From the NCBI GenBank assembly GCA_002401965.1, contig NVUR01000001.1, forward strand, positions 3,839-67,838: a stretch of DNA of 64,000 nucleotides. Direction: 5' to 3'. Source of the stretch: Alphaproteobacteria bacterium (lineage in GTDB: Bacteria > Pseudomonadota > Alphaproteobacteria > Micavibrionales > Micavibrionaceae). The notes beneath the pieces were generated by a model. It had not been told where the DNA came from, did no database searches, and saw only the letters and a program-made list of their open reading frames with translations. Of this stretch, positions 25,527-35,318 are shown one piece after another; within the stretch, counting starts at the first letter, position 1; each line of letters starts with the position of its first letter. The translations under genes were made by a program, and so were the position numbers.

Positions 25527-27806
25527 CTACGCCTGCACCTTTGGCAATATAAGGGTCACTGTCGTACCCTCACCAAGTGTCGAGTCCAAATTAAACACAC
25601 CACCATGCAACGTCACAATATTTTGAACCAAACTAAGACCAAGTCCTGCACCACGGCTATCTTGTTGCACGCTATCTACTCGCTCAAAGGGTTGTAAAAC
25701 GCGATTTTGATCTTCTGGCGCAATCCCCTTTCCATTATCCTTAACACTAATTTTTATATCACTACCACTACGCGCCGCACGTAATTCAATACGCCCGCCT
25801 GCCTCGGTATATGCAATCGAATTACGAACAATATTAATAATACCTTGCTTCATTCGTGAGACATCAATATCTGCAGAACCAATATTCGCAGGACATACCA
25901 AAGAAACCTCTATATTTTCCTTACGCGCCCAATCCTCAACCAACTCCATAACACTTTCCATCATGGCCTTAATTGAGGTTTTCTCTATATCCAGATCCAT
26001 TTGTCCTGCCTCAATTGACGATAGATCAAGAATATCATTGATCAAGTTCAAAAGGCTCTCACTTGCACCATGAATATCGTGCGTATACTCCTTTTGCTTA
26101 TCATTTAGAGGACCAAAAAACTCCTGCGCCAGCATTTCATTAAACCCCATAATCGCATTTAAGGGCGTACGTAACTGATAAGACACATTGGCAAGGAAAT
26201 CGATCTTTAGCTGCTCCGCCTCTTCCAACGCAGCATTCTTTTCACGTAAAGCATTTTCAACCCGCACAGTGTCGGTCACATCAGTATAGGTAATCAACAC
26301 CCCGCCATCAGGTAGAGGAACCGTAGAGTAATCAACCAGCGTCATGTCCATGCGCTCTAATCGTCCATTCATCATTGATCGATCCAATGCAAGGGAAGTC
26401 AACAACTCTTTAACATCTGCCCATTCATCTTGGTTAAAGAAACTGGATGCTTTTTCAACAATTTGCGTCACATGCGGTTCACCTTCAAACGTTTCAGGAT
26501 CAAGCGACCACAAACGACCAAATGATGGATTCCATAGCTTCAAACGCCCATCACCGCCATACACAGCAACCGCCTCGGCCAAATTATCCAATGTCTCTTT
26601 TTGAACCGCTATCAACGTATTATAAGACGATTCAAGCTCTAAGCGGCTGGTAACATCTTCAAACGTCATCATAAGACCACCCAGTTTATGCGGAACAACA
26701 AACATCCGCACTGCCGATCCATCGGGCAGATACAACATTGTTTCATACGGATCAATTAACCCCGTAAACATATTCAACCAGCTTTTCTTAAATACCCTGA
26801 AATCAGCCTGCTCGGGCAAGCGGCGTGTTTCACGAAGCTTCTCCATAATCTCACCCAATGTTGGTCGCGTATTGAGCCACCCATCTTCTAAACCCCATAA
26901 TTGTGCAAAGGCAGAATTATAAAATTCCAACTTTTGATCAACATCGTAAATACCAATCGCAGAACGCAACTGTTCTAATAAAGCACGATTAGCAGCACGA
27001 TTATCCTTAGTCTCATCAAGAATTCGTTCCTCCTCGGTTAAATCTTCTGCCATTCCGACACTTATATTTTGCGCCTTTAACGGAATTTCTGAAATCTTAA
27101 GCCAAAGACGATTGCCATTTAAAACCTCATGCAATTTAGTGACCTGAACAACACCCTCTTCCAAGGCAACACGTGCAAGATCGCCCCCCAAAAGGCAATC
27201 TTTTTCACTGGGTTTTCTTTTTTTGGATACAGAGATAATCTCTTTTTGTTGCGCAATAATTTCACTGGGAGGCGCGCCAACGATTTTTGCATAAGCAACA
27301 TTACACCATATTATTTTCTGATGCTCATCCCTTATCCATACAGGGTGCGGTAAAGCATCTAACGTTTCTTGCAACCGATCAATATCACTGCGCAAAATAT
27401 CTTGCTCTTCCATCATAATATCACTGGCTGATTTCAAGTCACTAATATCTTCCAACCATAAAATATAGAAAGAATCACGGCCCGCTAAATCCATACCCCG
27501 TGTGCCTGATATCTTAAATGTTTTTGTTTCCGCTCTATTTTGAACATTCATCGTAAAAGGAATACCGTCTTGTCTTAAACGGTTAAACACGCCCTCTAAA
27601 GATGCGGAATCATCCGGCGATAGTATATTTTGTATATCAATGAACGTATCAATCGCCTGTAGACCCAACGCATCACAAAAGCCCTGACTGTACACAACAC
27701 TTTGATCTTGGCCCCAACCGCAATATTCGCCGGGGACAGCCGATAAAAAAGCCTCCAAACGCGCCTTTTCCGCACGCAAACGTGTACTACCACCAAATAA
27801 CGCCAT
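25527..27806 (-). CDS. divL: DivL-type PAS sensor pseudo-histidine kinase (Tyr in H-box)
   Basis: 759 residues, soluble apart from a weak N-terminus: several PAS-like domains (about 1-110, 140-260, 275-395 and 400-510, with FYNSAFAQLWGLE and LKLWNPSFGRLWSL), a HisKA region FLANVSYQLRTPLNAIMGF, and an HATPase domain (IINIVRNSIAYTEAGG, SVKDNGKGIAPED, GAGLGLSLVQNI). The histidine of the usual S-H-E-L-R-T-P is Tyr543. Caulobacter DivL (769 aa) has Tyr550 at this place and lies beside tsaE; there it binds DivK and controls CckA-CtrA. Length, residue and synteny agree. Confidence 0.88.
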   Translation of the reverse strand: MALFGGSTRLRAEKARLEAFLSAVPGEYCGWGQDQSVVYSQGFCDALGLQAIDTFIDIQNILSPDDSASLEGVFNRLRQDGIPFTMNVQNRAETKTFKISGTRGMDLAGRDSFYILWLEDISDLKSASDIMMEEQDILRSDIDRLQETLDALPHPVWIRDEHQKIIWCNVAYAKIVGAPPSEIIAQQKEIISVSKKRKPSEKDCLLGGDLARVALEEGVVQVTKLHEVLNGNRLWLKISEIPLKAQNISVGMAEDLTEEERILDETKDNRAANRALLEQLRSAIGIYDVDQKLEFYNSAFAQLWGLEDGWLNTRPTLGEIMEKLRETRRLPEQADFRVFKKSWLNMFTGLIDPYETMLYLPDGSAVRMFVVPHKLGGLMMTFEDVTSRLELESSYNTLIAVQKETLDNLAEAVAVYGGDGRLKLWNPSFGRLWSLDPETFEGEPHVTQIVEKASSFFNQDEWADVKELLTSLALDRSMMNGRLERMDMTLVDYSTVPLPDGGVLITYTDVTDTVRVENALREKNAALEEAEQLKIDFLANVSYQLRTPLNAIMGFNEMLAQEFFGPLNDKQKEYTHDIHGASESLLNLINDILDLSSIEAGQMDLDIEKTSIKAMMESVMELVEDWARKENIEVSLVCPANIGSADIDVSRMKQGIINIVRNSIAYTEAGGRIELRAARSGSDIKISVKDNGKGIAPEDQNRVLQPFERVDSVQQDSRGAGLGLSLVQNIVTLHGGVFNLDSTLGEGTTVTLILPKVQA

Positions 27807-28205
27807 AAAAAATCCTAATTTTATTCTTAGTACTCACAACAATTTGATTCTAGTAATGAAACATCTAAAAAGACAAGAGGAAATAATAAAGTTAAATATT
27901 TCCTTACCTTGCTTAGGTTCAGACCTCATTACAGAATACATTTGCAGAATTAGGATTAATATCCTATAATGGATGTGTGCACACCAGAATTACATCAATT
28001 CTTTATAAAACCATATAAAATAGCCCAAAAACACTGGAACAAACTGAAGGAAGTGAATATCACACTATAGAACAACAACTTACACATCAAAAAAATGTAA
28101 AAATACATATTTAGAGCCTAGATTCACAGCCCCTTCATTTAACAGAATGGCCGAACCGAGGCTCGACCATTTTTAAAATTTTCTAACTTAATTTAGGCAA
28201 AGTAG
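27807..28205. other. Long AT-rich intergenic stretch upstream of divL
   Basis: About 400 bases without a convincing gene. It should contain the divL promoter. It holds small inverted repeats: AGGAT-TAAT-ATCCT around 27952-27970, and an imperfect hairpin ATGGCCGA...TCGACCAT near 28147-28170 followed by T-rich sequence. No tRNA, riboswitch or open frame with a ribosome site was found. Confidence 0.5.
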
Positions 28206-28283
28206 GTTTAAGCGTGGCTAGACAAATAAGGCGCAGCGTATACTTATACGTAAGCCGCAATTTAACGACGTCCACACTTAAAC
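28206..28283. repeat. Palindromic extragenic element after ahcY
   Basis: A 78-bp imperfect palindrome: outer arms GTTTAAGCGTGG (28206-28217) and CCACACTTAAAC (28272-28283) pair 11 of 12, and the apex has CGTATA-CT-TATACG (28237-28250). Between them lie AAGGCGCAG and AAGCCGC segments. The layout matches the element at 53446-53534 (terminal inverted repeats, AAGGCG, then an inner TATACG hairpin). It begins 13 nt after the ahcY stop and could also end that transcript. Confidence 0.65.
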
Positions 28284-28295
28284 AAACGGAGCCTA

Positions 28296-29606
28296 TTAGT
28301 AGCGGTAAGCATCGGGCTTGAATGGGCCTTTAACTTCTACACCAATGTAATCAGCTTGCTCTTGCGACAGTACAGTCAATGTCGCGCCGACTTTTTCAAG
28401 GTGAAGTCTTGCTACTTTTTCATCCAGATGTTTAGGAAGAACGTAAACTTTGTTCTCGTAATTATCAGCATTCTTCCAAAGTTCGATTTGTGCCAATGTT
28501 TGGTTTGTGAAAGATGCGCTCATCACGAATGATGGGTGACCTGTTGCACAACCAAGATTAACCAAACGACCTTCAGCCAATAAGATAATACGCTTACCAC
28601 TTGGGAATTCGATCTCGTCAACTTGTGGCTTGATATTCGTCCATTTCATGTTGCGCAATGGCTCAACCTGAATTTCATTGTCGAAGTGACCAATGTTACA
28701 AACGATCGCACGGTCTTTCATTTCACGCATGTGATCCACTGTGATGATGTCTTTGTTACCTGTTGTTGTCACGAAGATATCAGACTTAGGAGCCGCAGTT
28801 TCAAGTGTAACAACTTCGTAGCCATCCATTGCCGCTTGAAGCGCACAAATAGGATCGATTTCGGTAACCATTACGCGAACACCTTGAGAAGATAGAGACT
28901 GAGCAGAGCCTTTACCAACATCGCCGTAACCACATACAGTAGCAACTTTACCAGCCAACATTACATCAGTCGCACGACGGATCGCATCAACAAGTGATTC
29001 GCGACAACCATATTTATTGTCGAATTTAGACTTTGTAACAGAGTCGTTTACGTTAATTGCAGGAACCTTCAATGTACCGTCTTCTTCCATTTTCTTAAGG
29101 AATAGAACACCGGTTGTTGTTTCCTCGGAAACACCTTTAATATCAGCCATAAGCTCAGGATAATCCTTGTGCATAATCGCAGTTAGATCACCGCCATCAT
29201 CCAAAATCAAATTCGGAACCCAACCATTTGGACCTTTAACAGTCTGGTGAATACACCACTCACCTTCTTCTTCAGTTTGGCCCTTCCATGCAAATACCGG
29301 AACGCCGGCTGCGGCTACGGCTGCGGCTGCTTCGTCTTGTGTTGAAAAGATGTTACATGAGCTCCAACGCACAGACGCACCCAAAGCTGTCAATGTTTCG
29401 ATAAGGACGGCTGTTTGTACGGTCATATGAAGACAACCAACAATACGTGCACCTGCCAAAGGCTGCTCTTCTTTATATTCTTCGCGCGTTGACATCAATC
29501 CCGGCATTTCATCCTGCGCAAGGTCGATTTGCAAACGCCCTGCTTCTGCCAAAGTGATGTCTTTAATCTTGTAATCTTGCTCTACTGCTTGTGGTGCGAC
29601 TGACAT
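28296..29606 (-). CDS. ahcY: Adenosylhomocysteinase
   Basis: 436 residues; hydrolyses S-adenosylhomocysteine to adenosine and homocysteine, using bound NAD, to keep methylation reactions running. Seen: [37 protein letters not shown], the catalytic Lys/Asp region [20 protein letters not shown], the NAD motif [24 protein letters not shown] and the C-terminal KPDAYRY. AGGAGA precedes the ATG. No SAH riboswitch structure is recognisable in the 104-nt divergent leader. GC and wording look conserved and slightly richer than the flanks. Confidence 0.98.
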   Translation of the reverse strand: MSVAPQAVEQDYKIKDITLAEAGRLQIDLAQDEMPGLMSTREEYKEEQPLAGARIVGCLHMTVQTAVLIETLTALGASVRWSSCNIFSTQDEAAAAVAAAGVPVFAWKGQTEEEGEWCIHQTVKGPNGWVPNLILDDGGDLTAIMHKDYPELMADIKGVSEETTTGVLFLKKMEEDGTLKVPAINVNDSVTKSKFDNKYGCRESLVDAIRRATDVMLAGKVATVCGYGDVGKGSAQSLSSQGVRVMVTEIDPICALQAAMDGYEVVTLETAAPKSDIFVTTTGNKDIITVDHMREMKDRAIVCNIGHFDNEIQVEPLRNMKWTNIKPQVDEIEFPSGKRIILLAEGRLVNLGCATGHPSFVMSASFTNQTLAQIELWKNADNYENKVYVLPKHLDEKVARLHLEKVGATLTVLSQEQADYIGVEVKGPFKPDAYRY

Positions 29607-29710
29607 TTTAGTGTCTCCTATTAATAAAATTCTTTGCTTTTGCTGTTTTTTTGATACAGTTGGAAGACTTAAGCATTTTTTATTTCAAAAACCAATGGTA
29701 ATATTGCGTT

Positions 29711-30181
29711 ATGAGCATAAATTTTAATGAATCAAGCAAAGACAAGCCTGAAGTTTCCAGTTCGAACGACCTGAAACCTGGCGAAGACATTATGGATAAG
29801 GAAAAAAGAACGGGGGAGCGTACGCGTTTCATTCATAAAGCCAACCCACTTGTTGATCGTGCATACCAAATTTTCGAATATGACGTTACAAAAAGTGATT
29901 ACGATCATGTCGGTGACTACATCCTTATTCAAAAAGATGAACCACAAGAAGTCACCGAGAAAAAAGTCATAAATCTAATGACTCTTCTGAATGGAAAAGA
30001 TGATTTGATCGACCTTTCAAACTTGACAAATACCAGACTCTTATATAGTATTGTTCCTGAAGCACAGGCAGGCAACCAGACAAAGATAGTCCTTAAGGAT
30101 TACGATGGCTCCGGTGTTTCCAAAGAAAATGCAATATTTACAATAAGAAAGGGTGTTCTACATGACAAATTTAAGCGATAA
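29711..30181 (+). CDS. Uncharacterised small charged protein
   Basis: 156 residues, unrecognised, no cysteine, no signal peptide. The N-terminal 40 residues are charged and probably disordered (NESSKDKPEVSSSNDLKPGE; DKEKRTGERTRF); the remainder looks folded (VDRAYQIFEYDVTKSDYDHV, VIDLMTLL-like segment). A TAATAT hexamer lies only seven bases upstream of the ATG and the ribosome site is weak, so initiation may be unusual. It shares a divergent 104-nt region with ahcY and overlaps the following 50-codon frame by 20 nt. Confidence 0.6.
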   Translation: MSINFNESSKDKPEVSSSNDLKPGEDIMDKEKRTGERTRFIHKANPLVDRAYQIFEYDVTKSDYDHVGDYILIQKDEPQEVTEKKVINLMTLLNGKDDLIDLSNLTNTRLLYSIVPEAQAGNQTKIVLKDYDGSGVSKENAIFTIRKGVLHDKFKR

Positions 30182-30314
30182 TTTCGGAGGTAAGGCTTCA
30201 GGTCTTCCAAGTTTTGAGATTCAAGGAATGTTTGGTAAACTTGCCAGCGTTTCCGATGGATATAGCCCCGAGCAAACAGTATCTTTCGATAATACACCAG
30301 AGAACACTCTATAA
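30162..30314 (+). CDS. Candidate 50-residue small protein
   Basis: An ATG at 30162 opens a 50-codon frame (MTNLSDNFGGKASGLPSFEI..., ending TAA at 30312) that overlaps the 3' end of the preceding gene by 20 nt in another frame. GAAAGGG sits about 9 nt upstream. It is Gly/Ser/Asn-rich with no hydrophobic segment. A Rho-independent terminator starts 28 nt after the stop, which bounds a two-gene transcript and supports the reading. Could be a non-coding overlap; function unknown. Confidence 0.45.
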   Translation: MTNLSDNFGGKASGLPSFEIQGMFGKLASVSDGYSPEQTVSFDNTPENTL

Positions 30315-30342
30315 GAGAGTTCTCCAGATAAAATTTACAAAG

Positions 30343-30368
30343 CGATCCGAAATTCGGGTCGTTTTTTT
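30343..30368 (+). terminator. Rho-independent terminator after the 29711-30314 pair
   Basis: CGATCCGAA (30343-30351) pairs with TTCGGGTCG (30353-30361) with one wobble, followed by seven T. It ends the rightward small-gene transcript just before the convergent chvG-like stop. Confidence 0.85.
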
Positions 30369-30392
30369 ATGCCTTATTCCCTTGAGTACATA

Positions 30393-32162
30393 TTATTGAT
30401 CTATATTGAGGATAATAACAAACCGCGCACCTGTTACCCCGCCGGATCTATCCAGCTTATTTTCCGCATAAATAATGCCGTTATGCGCCGTTACGATCTG
30501 CCTACAAATAGACAAGCCAAGCCCTGAGTGGCGACCAAACTCTTCATGTTCTGGACGTTCGGAATAAAAGCGTTCAAATATTTTTTCAAGCTGGCTTTCA
30601 GGAATCCCCGCCCCTTCATCCTCAATAGAGATCGTGACCCGATTCGATTTCATCTTCACCAGAATTTTAATTTTTGTTTTAACCGGCGCAAAAGATAAAG
30701 CATTCGCAATAATATTTTGGAAAACCTGCATCAACCGGCTCTCACTGCCCGACATATGCATTTCGAGAGCATCATTAAAGTCGAGCATAATCATCACACC
30801 GTCCTTTAATGCCCGATCATTATTTTCCTCGCTCGTATCTTCTCTTTCAAGAGGGCTTTTATAAACATTCAATAAATCCCTCAGCATCTTTTTAAGATCC
30901 ACCATCTCAAACGCTTCACGTGATAATTCCGCATCCAGACGCGATGCATTCGATATATCGGTAATCAAACGATCAAGACGATCAACATCATGGTCAATCA
31001 CCATAAGCAATTTATCCAGATCAGCTTTATTTTTGACAATTTTTGTGGTTTCAACCGCACTTTTTAAAGATGTTAAGGGGTTTTTAATTTCATGTGATAC
31101 ATCTGCGGCAAAGGCCTCAATCGTATCCATACGCTCCCACAAAGCCGCCGTCATATCGCGCAACACGATAGAAAGTTCGCCTATTTCATCATTGCGCTCG
31201 CTCATATCCGGAATTTCAGTATGCTTCAACTTACCCCTTCGTACATTTTCCGCAGCGTTAGCCAATTTTCGCAAGGGACGGGCAATCACACCCGAAAGAT
31301 AAATAGACAATAAAATGGTAATCAACAACGTTACCAAAAATATCTTTAAAATATTAAACCAAGCATCCCCCATGGCGCTATTAATCTCTTCATCATCACC
31401 AATCAGCATAACAATGCCGACAATTTTTGACTGACTAACAATGGGTAATGCCGCAGTTAAAACAATCTCACCCTTTGTATCACGCCATGCAGAAATACTT
31501 AACTTCTGCCCCTTCGCCTCAATCACATCGGCATACTGGTTCGCATCTTGCGAGAAAACACCGGGAAACAGCGGTAATTGTTTATATTGCGGAAACAGTG
31601 ATACAATCCAACCCGCCGTATCTTTCAAAAGCTCAACACTGTCAAGCTGACTTTCCTCTTTTTCTGTAACAGTGAATATAGGCTTGATGCTATCGCTCTC
31701 AATGATAACTTTTGAATCGGCAACCATCACATTCTCGGTATTAAAAATCAAAATACGTTTACCAAGCGTTGCACCCAAACGTGCGGACAAAATTTGCACT
31801 TTAGACAAAGATAGAGAAGTTATAATATTCTCACCTTCACCACCAGCATACAAGATACCTTCTGAAATAGCCGCAGAAACAAGAATAATTTCAGTCTCGA
31901 AGCGCTTTATTTTCGCCTCAATCAATGTGGAATGATATTGCCCCAGATAAATAACACCAAATATAAGACTAACCAGAGCAATAACATTAACCCCGATAAT
32001 ACGAAGTGTAAGCCCGGTAATGCGCCGCTCTTTACCACCCCAATATAAATCAAACAACTGTTCAATATCACCGCGGTGCGAACCAATGCGGAACCAGCGA
32101 CTACTCTTCCTTATAGCGGTAGCCGACCCCGTATAGCGTTTCGATTTTGTCGAATTCGTCAT
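30393..32162 (-). CDS. chvG: ChvG/ExoS-like membrane sensor histidine kinase
   Basis: 589 residues. First membrane helix about 50-75 ([20 protein letters not shown]), a periplasmic stimulus-sensing domain of about 200 residues, second helix near 270-295 ([20 protein letters not shown]), HAMP ([20 protein letters not shown]), HisKA with His357 in [18 protein letters not shown], and HATPase motifs ([32 protein letters not shown]). ChvG-ChvI responds to acid or envelope stress in alphaproteobacteria. ATG 32162 overlaps the chvI end by 62 nt; no better in-frame start is seen. The hprK and PTS genes often downstream are absent. Confidence 0.87.
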   Translation of the reverse strand: MTNSTKSKRYTGSATAIRKSSRWFRIGSHRGDIEQLFDLYWGGKERRITGLTLRIIGVNVIALVSLIFGVIYLGQYHSTLIEAKIKRFETEIILVSAAISEGILYAGGEGENIITSLSLSKVQILSARLGATLGKRILIFNTENVMVADSKVIIESDSIKPIFTVTEKEESQLDSVELLKDTAGWIVSLFPQYKQLPLFPGVFSQDANQYADVIEAKGQKLSISAWRDTKGEIVLTAALPIVSQSKIVGIVMLIGDDEEINSAMGDAWFNILKIFLVTLLITILLSIYLSGVIARPLRKLANAAENVRRGKLKHTEIPDMSERNDEIGELSIVLRDMTAALWERMDTIEAFAADVSHEIKNPLTSLKSAVETTKIVKNKADLDKLLMVIDHDVDRLDRLITDISNASRLDAELSREAFEMVDLKKMLRDLLNVYKSPLEREDTSEENNDRALKDGVMIMLDFNDALEMHMSGSESRLMQVFQNIIANALSFAPVKTKIKILVKMKSNRVTISIEDEGAGIPESQLEKIFERFYSERPEHEEFGRHSGLGLSICRQIVTAHNGIIYAENKLDRSGGVTGARFVIILNIDQ

Positions 32163-32802
32163 CTAGTTTCTTAAACTTCTTTCTGACACGCTTAATGTGC
32201 GAATCAACAGTTCTATCATCAACATAGATATTCTCACCATATGCCATATCAATCAACTGATCTCTGTTTCTGACATGCCCGGGGCGCATCGCCAAAGATT
32301 TTACAAGTAAATATTCCGTCACTGTTAAATTAAGCGGCTGCCCTTTCCATGAACATAAATGGCGCGAATCATCCAAAATCAAATGCCCGTATTCAATGTT
32401 ACTGCTAACCTCTTGCTTACTCTGCTCCGCATTCATAAGGTCACGTCGCCGCAACAAAACCTTAATGCGTTCAATCAGAAGACGTTGCGAAAAAGGCTTT
32501 GTGATATAGTCATCCGCGCCCATACGCAAACCGATAACCTGATCGACCTCATCATCCTTAGACGTTAGAAAAATCACAGGAATGGCGCTTTCCTCCCGTA
32601 ATTTCGAGAGAACCTCTATACCGTCCATACGCGGCATTTTCACATCAAGAATAACCAAATCCGGTTGTTCTTCTAAAATGGCACGAAGACCAGCGTCACC
32701 ATCATTGAATGTCTCGACGTTAAAACCTTCTGCCTCCAACGCCATCGAAACGGAAAGCAAAATATTACGGTCATCATCTACAAGAAAAATTTTATCTATC
32801 AT
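32101..32802 (-). CDS. chvI: ChvI-like OmpR-family response regulator
   Basis: 233 residues. Receiver domain: acidic pair in [10 protein letters not shown], phosphorylation site Asp53 in [16 protein letters not shown], switch FLTSKDDEV and Lys in [10 protein letters not shown]. The C-terminal winged helix has [19 protein letters not shown] and [19 protein letters not shown]. It should be phosphorylated by the ChvG-like kinase encoded immediately downstream with a 62-nt overlap, and act on envelope and exopolysaccharide genes. Its own promoter lies in the 44-nt gap before folC or further up. Confidence 0.9.
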   Translation of the reverse strand: MIDKIFLVDDDRNILLSVSMALEAEGFNVETFNDGDAGLRAILEEQPDLVILDVKMPRMDGIEVLSKLREESAIPVIFLTSKDDEVDQVIGLRMGADDYITKPFSQRLLIERIKVLLRRRDLMNAEQSKQEVSSNIEYGHLILDDSRHLCSWKGQPLNLTVTEYLLVKSLAMRPGHVRNRDQLIDMAYGENIYVDDRTVDSHIKRVRKKFKKLDDEFDKIETLYGVGYRYKEE

Positions 32803-32846
32803 AAGATCAAGTATCCCAAACTTTACGCTTTATATCAATATATTCG

Positions 32847-34193
32847 TTACAATCCGCCAATATGTTCCAGAACTTCACCCGCCAGATACACTGATCCTGC
32901 GATTAAAATTCTGGAGGACGGGTTATCTCGTGCAATGTTATGAATCGCATCAACACAACTTTCATGCGCATAGATAGGCATGTCATAGCGCATCTCTTTA
33001 ATATTGCCCTCAATATCATCCTTCGTCTGGCACTGAGGATCTGAGACAATCGAAACAATATGAAGCGCGGTAAGGTGCGGTAATAAAGAGGCGAGGAGGC
33101 GCGCAGAATCTTTGGTGTCCAACATCCCCATAACCAAGTGAAGCGGCCTGTCATCTTGCCGCTGCCATTGTTTTATCTCTGCGGCTAACGCTTCGCCCGC
33201 ACTGTCATTATGCCCTGAATCCAGCCATATTTCAGTATTATCGGCAATATAAAAGTCAGAAGCCGCTAACTTTTGCAAACGCCCAGGCCAATAGACGGAC
33301 TTTAGCCCATCCTCAATCGCTTGGTCGCTCACCTCTATATGTTGACGCAGCGAAAATAACGTCGCCAGTGCTACGCCTGCATTTTGAACCTGATGCGCGC
33401 CTTGTAAGGACGGCAAAGGAAAATCATGATCCTGATCCTTAAAGGAAAAAGTCATACGTTCCCCTGATGAACGAACATTCCAGTCAGTGCCGTGCCTACA
33501 GGAATATGCACCCGAGGAGTCTATTTCCTCCGTCAACACATCATTTACCGCGCGTGCATCATCACCCGCGCCCTGATATCCACTGATACAAGGCACATCC
33601 GCCTTCATAATACCTGCCTTCTCCATGGCAATATCACGAATATCATTACCCAGAAAATCCGTATGATCCAGAGATATCCGGTTAATCACGCTGGCCAGCG
33701 GTGCATCAATAACGTTCGTACAATCAAGGCGACCACCAAGCCCAACCTCCAGCAACAAAATATCCGCAGGTGTGTCGGCAAATGCCTTAAACGCCAGAGC
33801 CGTCGTAATTTCGAAAAAAGAAAGCGGCGCACCTTTGTTATAGTCCAAAGCCTGATCTATCAGCTGCTCCAGACAGGCATTATCAATCGCCTGCCCTGCT
33901 AACGTGATGCGCTCATTCACATGAATCAGATGCGGCGAAGTATAGCTATGTACCTTCAAACCCTGCGCCTGTAATATTGCCTGTAATATCGCAATGATAG
34001 AGCCTTTACCATTGGTTCCCGCCACATGAATAACAGGCGGCAGGTTTAAATGCGGATTACCAAAAGCGGCCAAAAGGTCAAGATACTGCCCGCGATCCCA
34101 ATTAATTTTCGAACGCGTACGACGAAGCTGGAATATCGTCTCCAGCTTATCACGCAATGCTTTATCGTCATGTTTAAGATCAGCCTGATGCAT
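32847..34193 (-). CDS. folC: Bifunctional folylpolyglutamate/dihydrofolate synthase
   Basis: 448 residues of the Mur ligase family; adds glutamate to dihydropteroate and then to folates. The ATP loop is HVAGTNGKGSIIAILQAIL, with TSPHLIHVNERI, EVGLGGRLDCTNVI, SLDHTDFLGNDIRDIAMEKA and the C-terminal LVMGMLDTKDSARLL. Start at ATG 34193. It closes the accD-folC end of the leftward biosynthetic run; the order trpF-trpB-trpA-accD-folC is conserved in alphaproteobacteria. Confidence 0.95.
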   Translation of the reverse strand: MHQADLKHDDKALRDKLETIFQLRRTRSKINWDRGQYLDLLAAFGNPHLNLPPVIHVAGTNGKGSIIAILQAILQAQGLKVHSYTSPHLIHVNERITLAGQAIDNACLEQLIDQALDYNKGAPLSFFEITTALAFKAFADTPADILLLEVGLGGRLDCTNVIDAPLASVINRISLDHTDFLGNDIRDIAMEKAGIMKADVPCISGYQGAGDDARAVNDVLTEEIDSSGAYSCRHGTDWNVRSSGERMTFSFKDQDHDFPLPSLQGAHQVQNAGVALATLFSLRQHIEVSDQAIEDGLKSVYWPGRLQKLAASDFYIADNTEIWLDSGHNDSAGEALAAEIKQWQRQDDRPLHLVMGMLDTKDSARLLASLLPHLTALHIVSIVSDPQCQTKDDIEGNIKEMRYDMPIYAHESCVDAIHNIARDNPSSRILIAGSVYLAGEVLEHIGGL

Positions 34194-34240
34194 GCCTATG
34201 CCTCTTCGAATCGTCTAAAAAACGCATCTAAAACCAGACC

Positions 34241-35263
34241 TTAATTCGCGGCGGCTTTCTTTTGGCCTGTCACATCATCGCAGTTTTGGGAGATACTCCT
34301 CACGGCCTGCTGTGCAGCTTTGACTTGAGATGTAGCCTTCTTGCCACTCTTTTTACTTTTACCCGAAGATTTTTTTGTCTTCTTACTTGAGCCACCAGCA
34401 TCAGGATTAACAGGTGTCTGCGTTAAAATGCTGATAAGGTTAACAACCGTATTCTTCATTTCATCGCGCGTCACCACCATATCGACAATACCGTGCTCTA
34501 ACAGATATTCCGCAGTCTGGAAATTTTCCGGCAAGGTCTCGCGCACAGTTTCTTCAATCACGCGCCGTCCGGCAAAGCCAATCATCGTACCTGGCTCGGC
34601 AATATGGATATCGCCCAGCATTGCAAAAGAAGCACTCACGCCGCCCGTTGTAGGGTCAGTCAAAATCACAATATAAGGCAGCTTGGCATTCTTCACCATT
34701 TCAACGGCAATAATACTGCGCGGCATTTGCATCAAGGAAATCATCCCCTCTTGCATACGTGCGCCACCAGAAGCCGGAATAGTAATAAATGTAGCATTAT
34801 CTCTCACTGCAATTTCAGCAGCCTTAACAATCGCTTCACCAACCGCAGCACCCATAGAGCCGCCCATATAACGGAAATTAAAGGCCGCAATCACGACATT
34901 CAAACCACCCATTTTTCCGCTGGCAATCGTAATCGCTTCATTAAGACCGGTCTTGCTCTGCGCTTCTTTAATGCGATCAACATAACGCTTACGATCTTTA
35001 AACTTCAAAGGATCATGCGCAACTTCCGGCAATTCATGTGATGTGTATTCACCACCGTCAAACATCATTTTCAAACGATCTGCAACTGGGAAACGTAAGT
35101 GATGCCCACAATGATAACAAACGTTATGGCTTTTTTCCAAATCGCGGTGGAACAGCATTCCTTCACAAGATGTACATTTTTGCCACAGATTATCAGGCAC
35201 CTCCTTTTGCTCACTCACAAAAGAACGAATACGCGGTGGTATCAAATTGGACAGCCAGTTCAT
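34241..35263 (-). CDS. accD: Acetyl-CoA carboxylase carboxyltransferase subunit beta
   Basis: 340 residues; with AccA transfers the carboxyl group from biotin to acetyl-CoA for fatty acid synthesis. An N-terminal zinc ribbon is visible (CTSCEGMLF...CYHCGHHLRF, C-x2-C-x15-C-x2-C), then the crotonase-like core with NFRYMGGSMGAAVGEAI, SGGARMQEGMISLMQM and TDPTTGGVSASFAMLGD. The last 50 residues form a Lys/Ser-rich extension (KKTKKSSGKSKKSGKK) beyond the usual approximately 300 aa. Confidence 0.96.
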   Translation of the reverse strand: MNWLSNLIPPRIRSFVSEQKEVPDNLWQKCTSCEGMLFHRDLEKSHNVCYHCGHHLRFPVADRLKMMFDGGEYTSHELPEVAHDPLKFKDRKRYVDRIKEAQSKTGLNEAITIASGKMGGLNVVIAAFNFRYMGGSMGAAVGEAIVKAAEIAVRDNATFITIPASGGARMQEGMISLMQMPRSIIAVEMVKNAKLPYIVILTDPTTGGVSASFAMLGDIHIAEPGTMIGFAGRRVIEETVRETLPENFQTAEYLLEHGIVDMVVTRDEMKNTVVNLISILTQTPVNPDAGGSSKKTKKSSGKSKKSGKKATSQVKAAQQAVRSISQNCDDVTGQKKAAAN

Positions 35264-35318
35264 CTATATATCCTGATTATTATTCGAACATGATAAATCG
35301 CAGAAAATACGCGCAGAG

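Noticed and set aside
28147-28180. Hairpin ATGGCCGA...TCGACCAT with T-rich tail
   Set aside because: No gene on the plus strand ends before it, and the stem has a mismatch, so not listed as a terminator.
29607-29710. SAH riboswitch upstream of ahcY
   Set aside because: No conserved SAH-aptamer helices could be read in the 104-nt leader.
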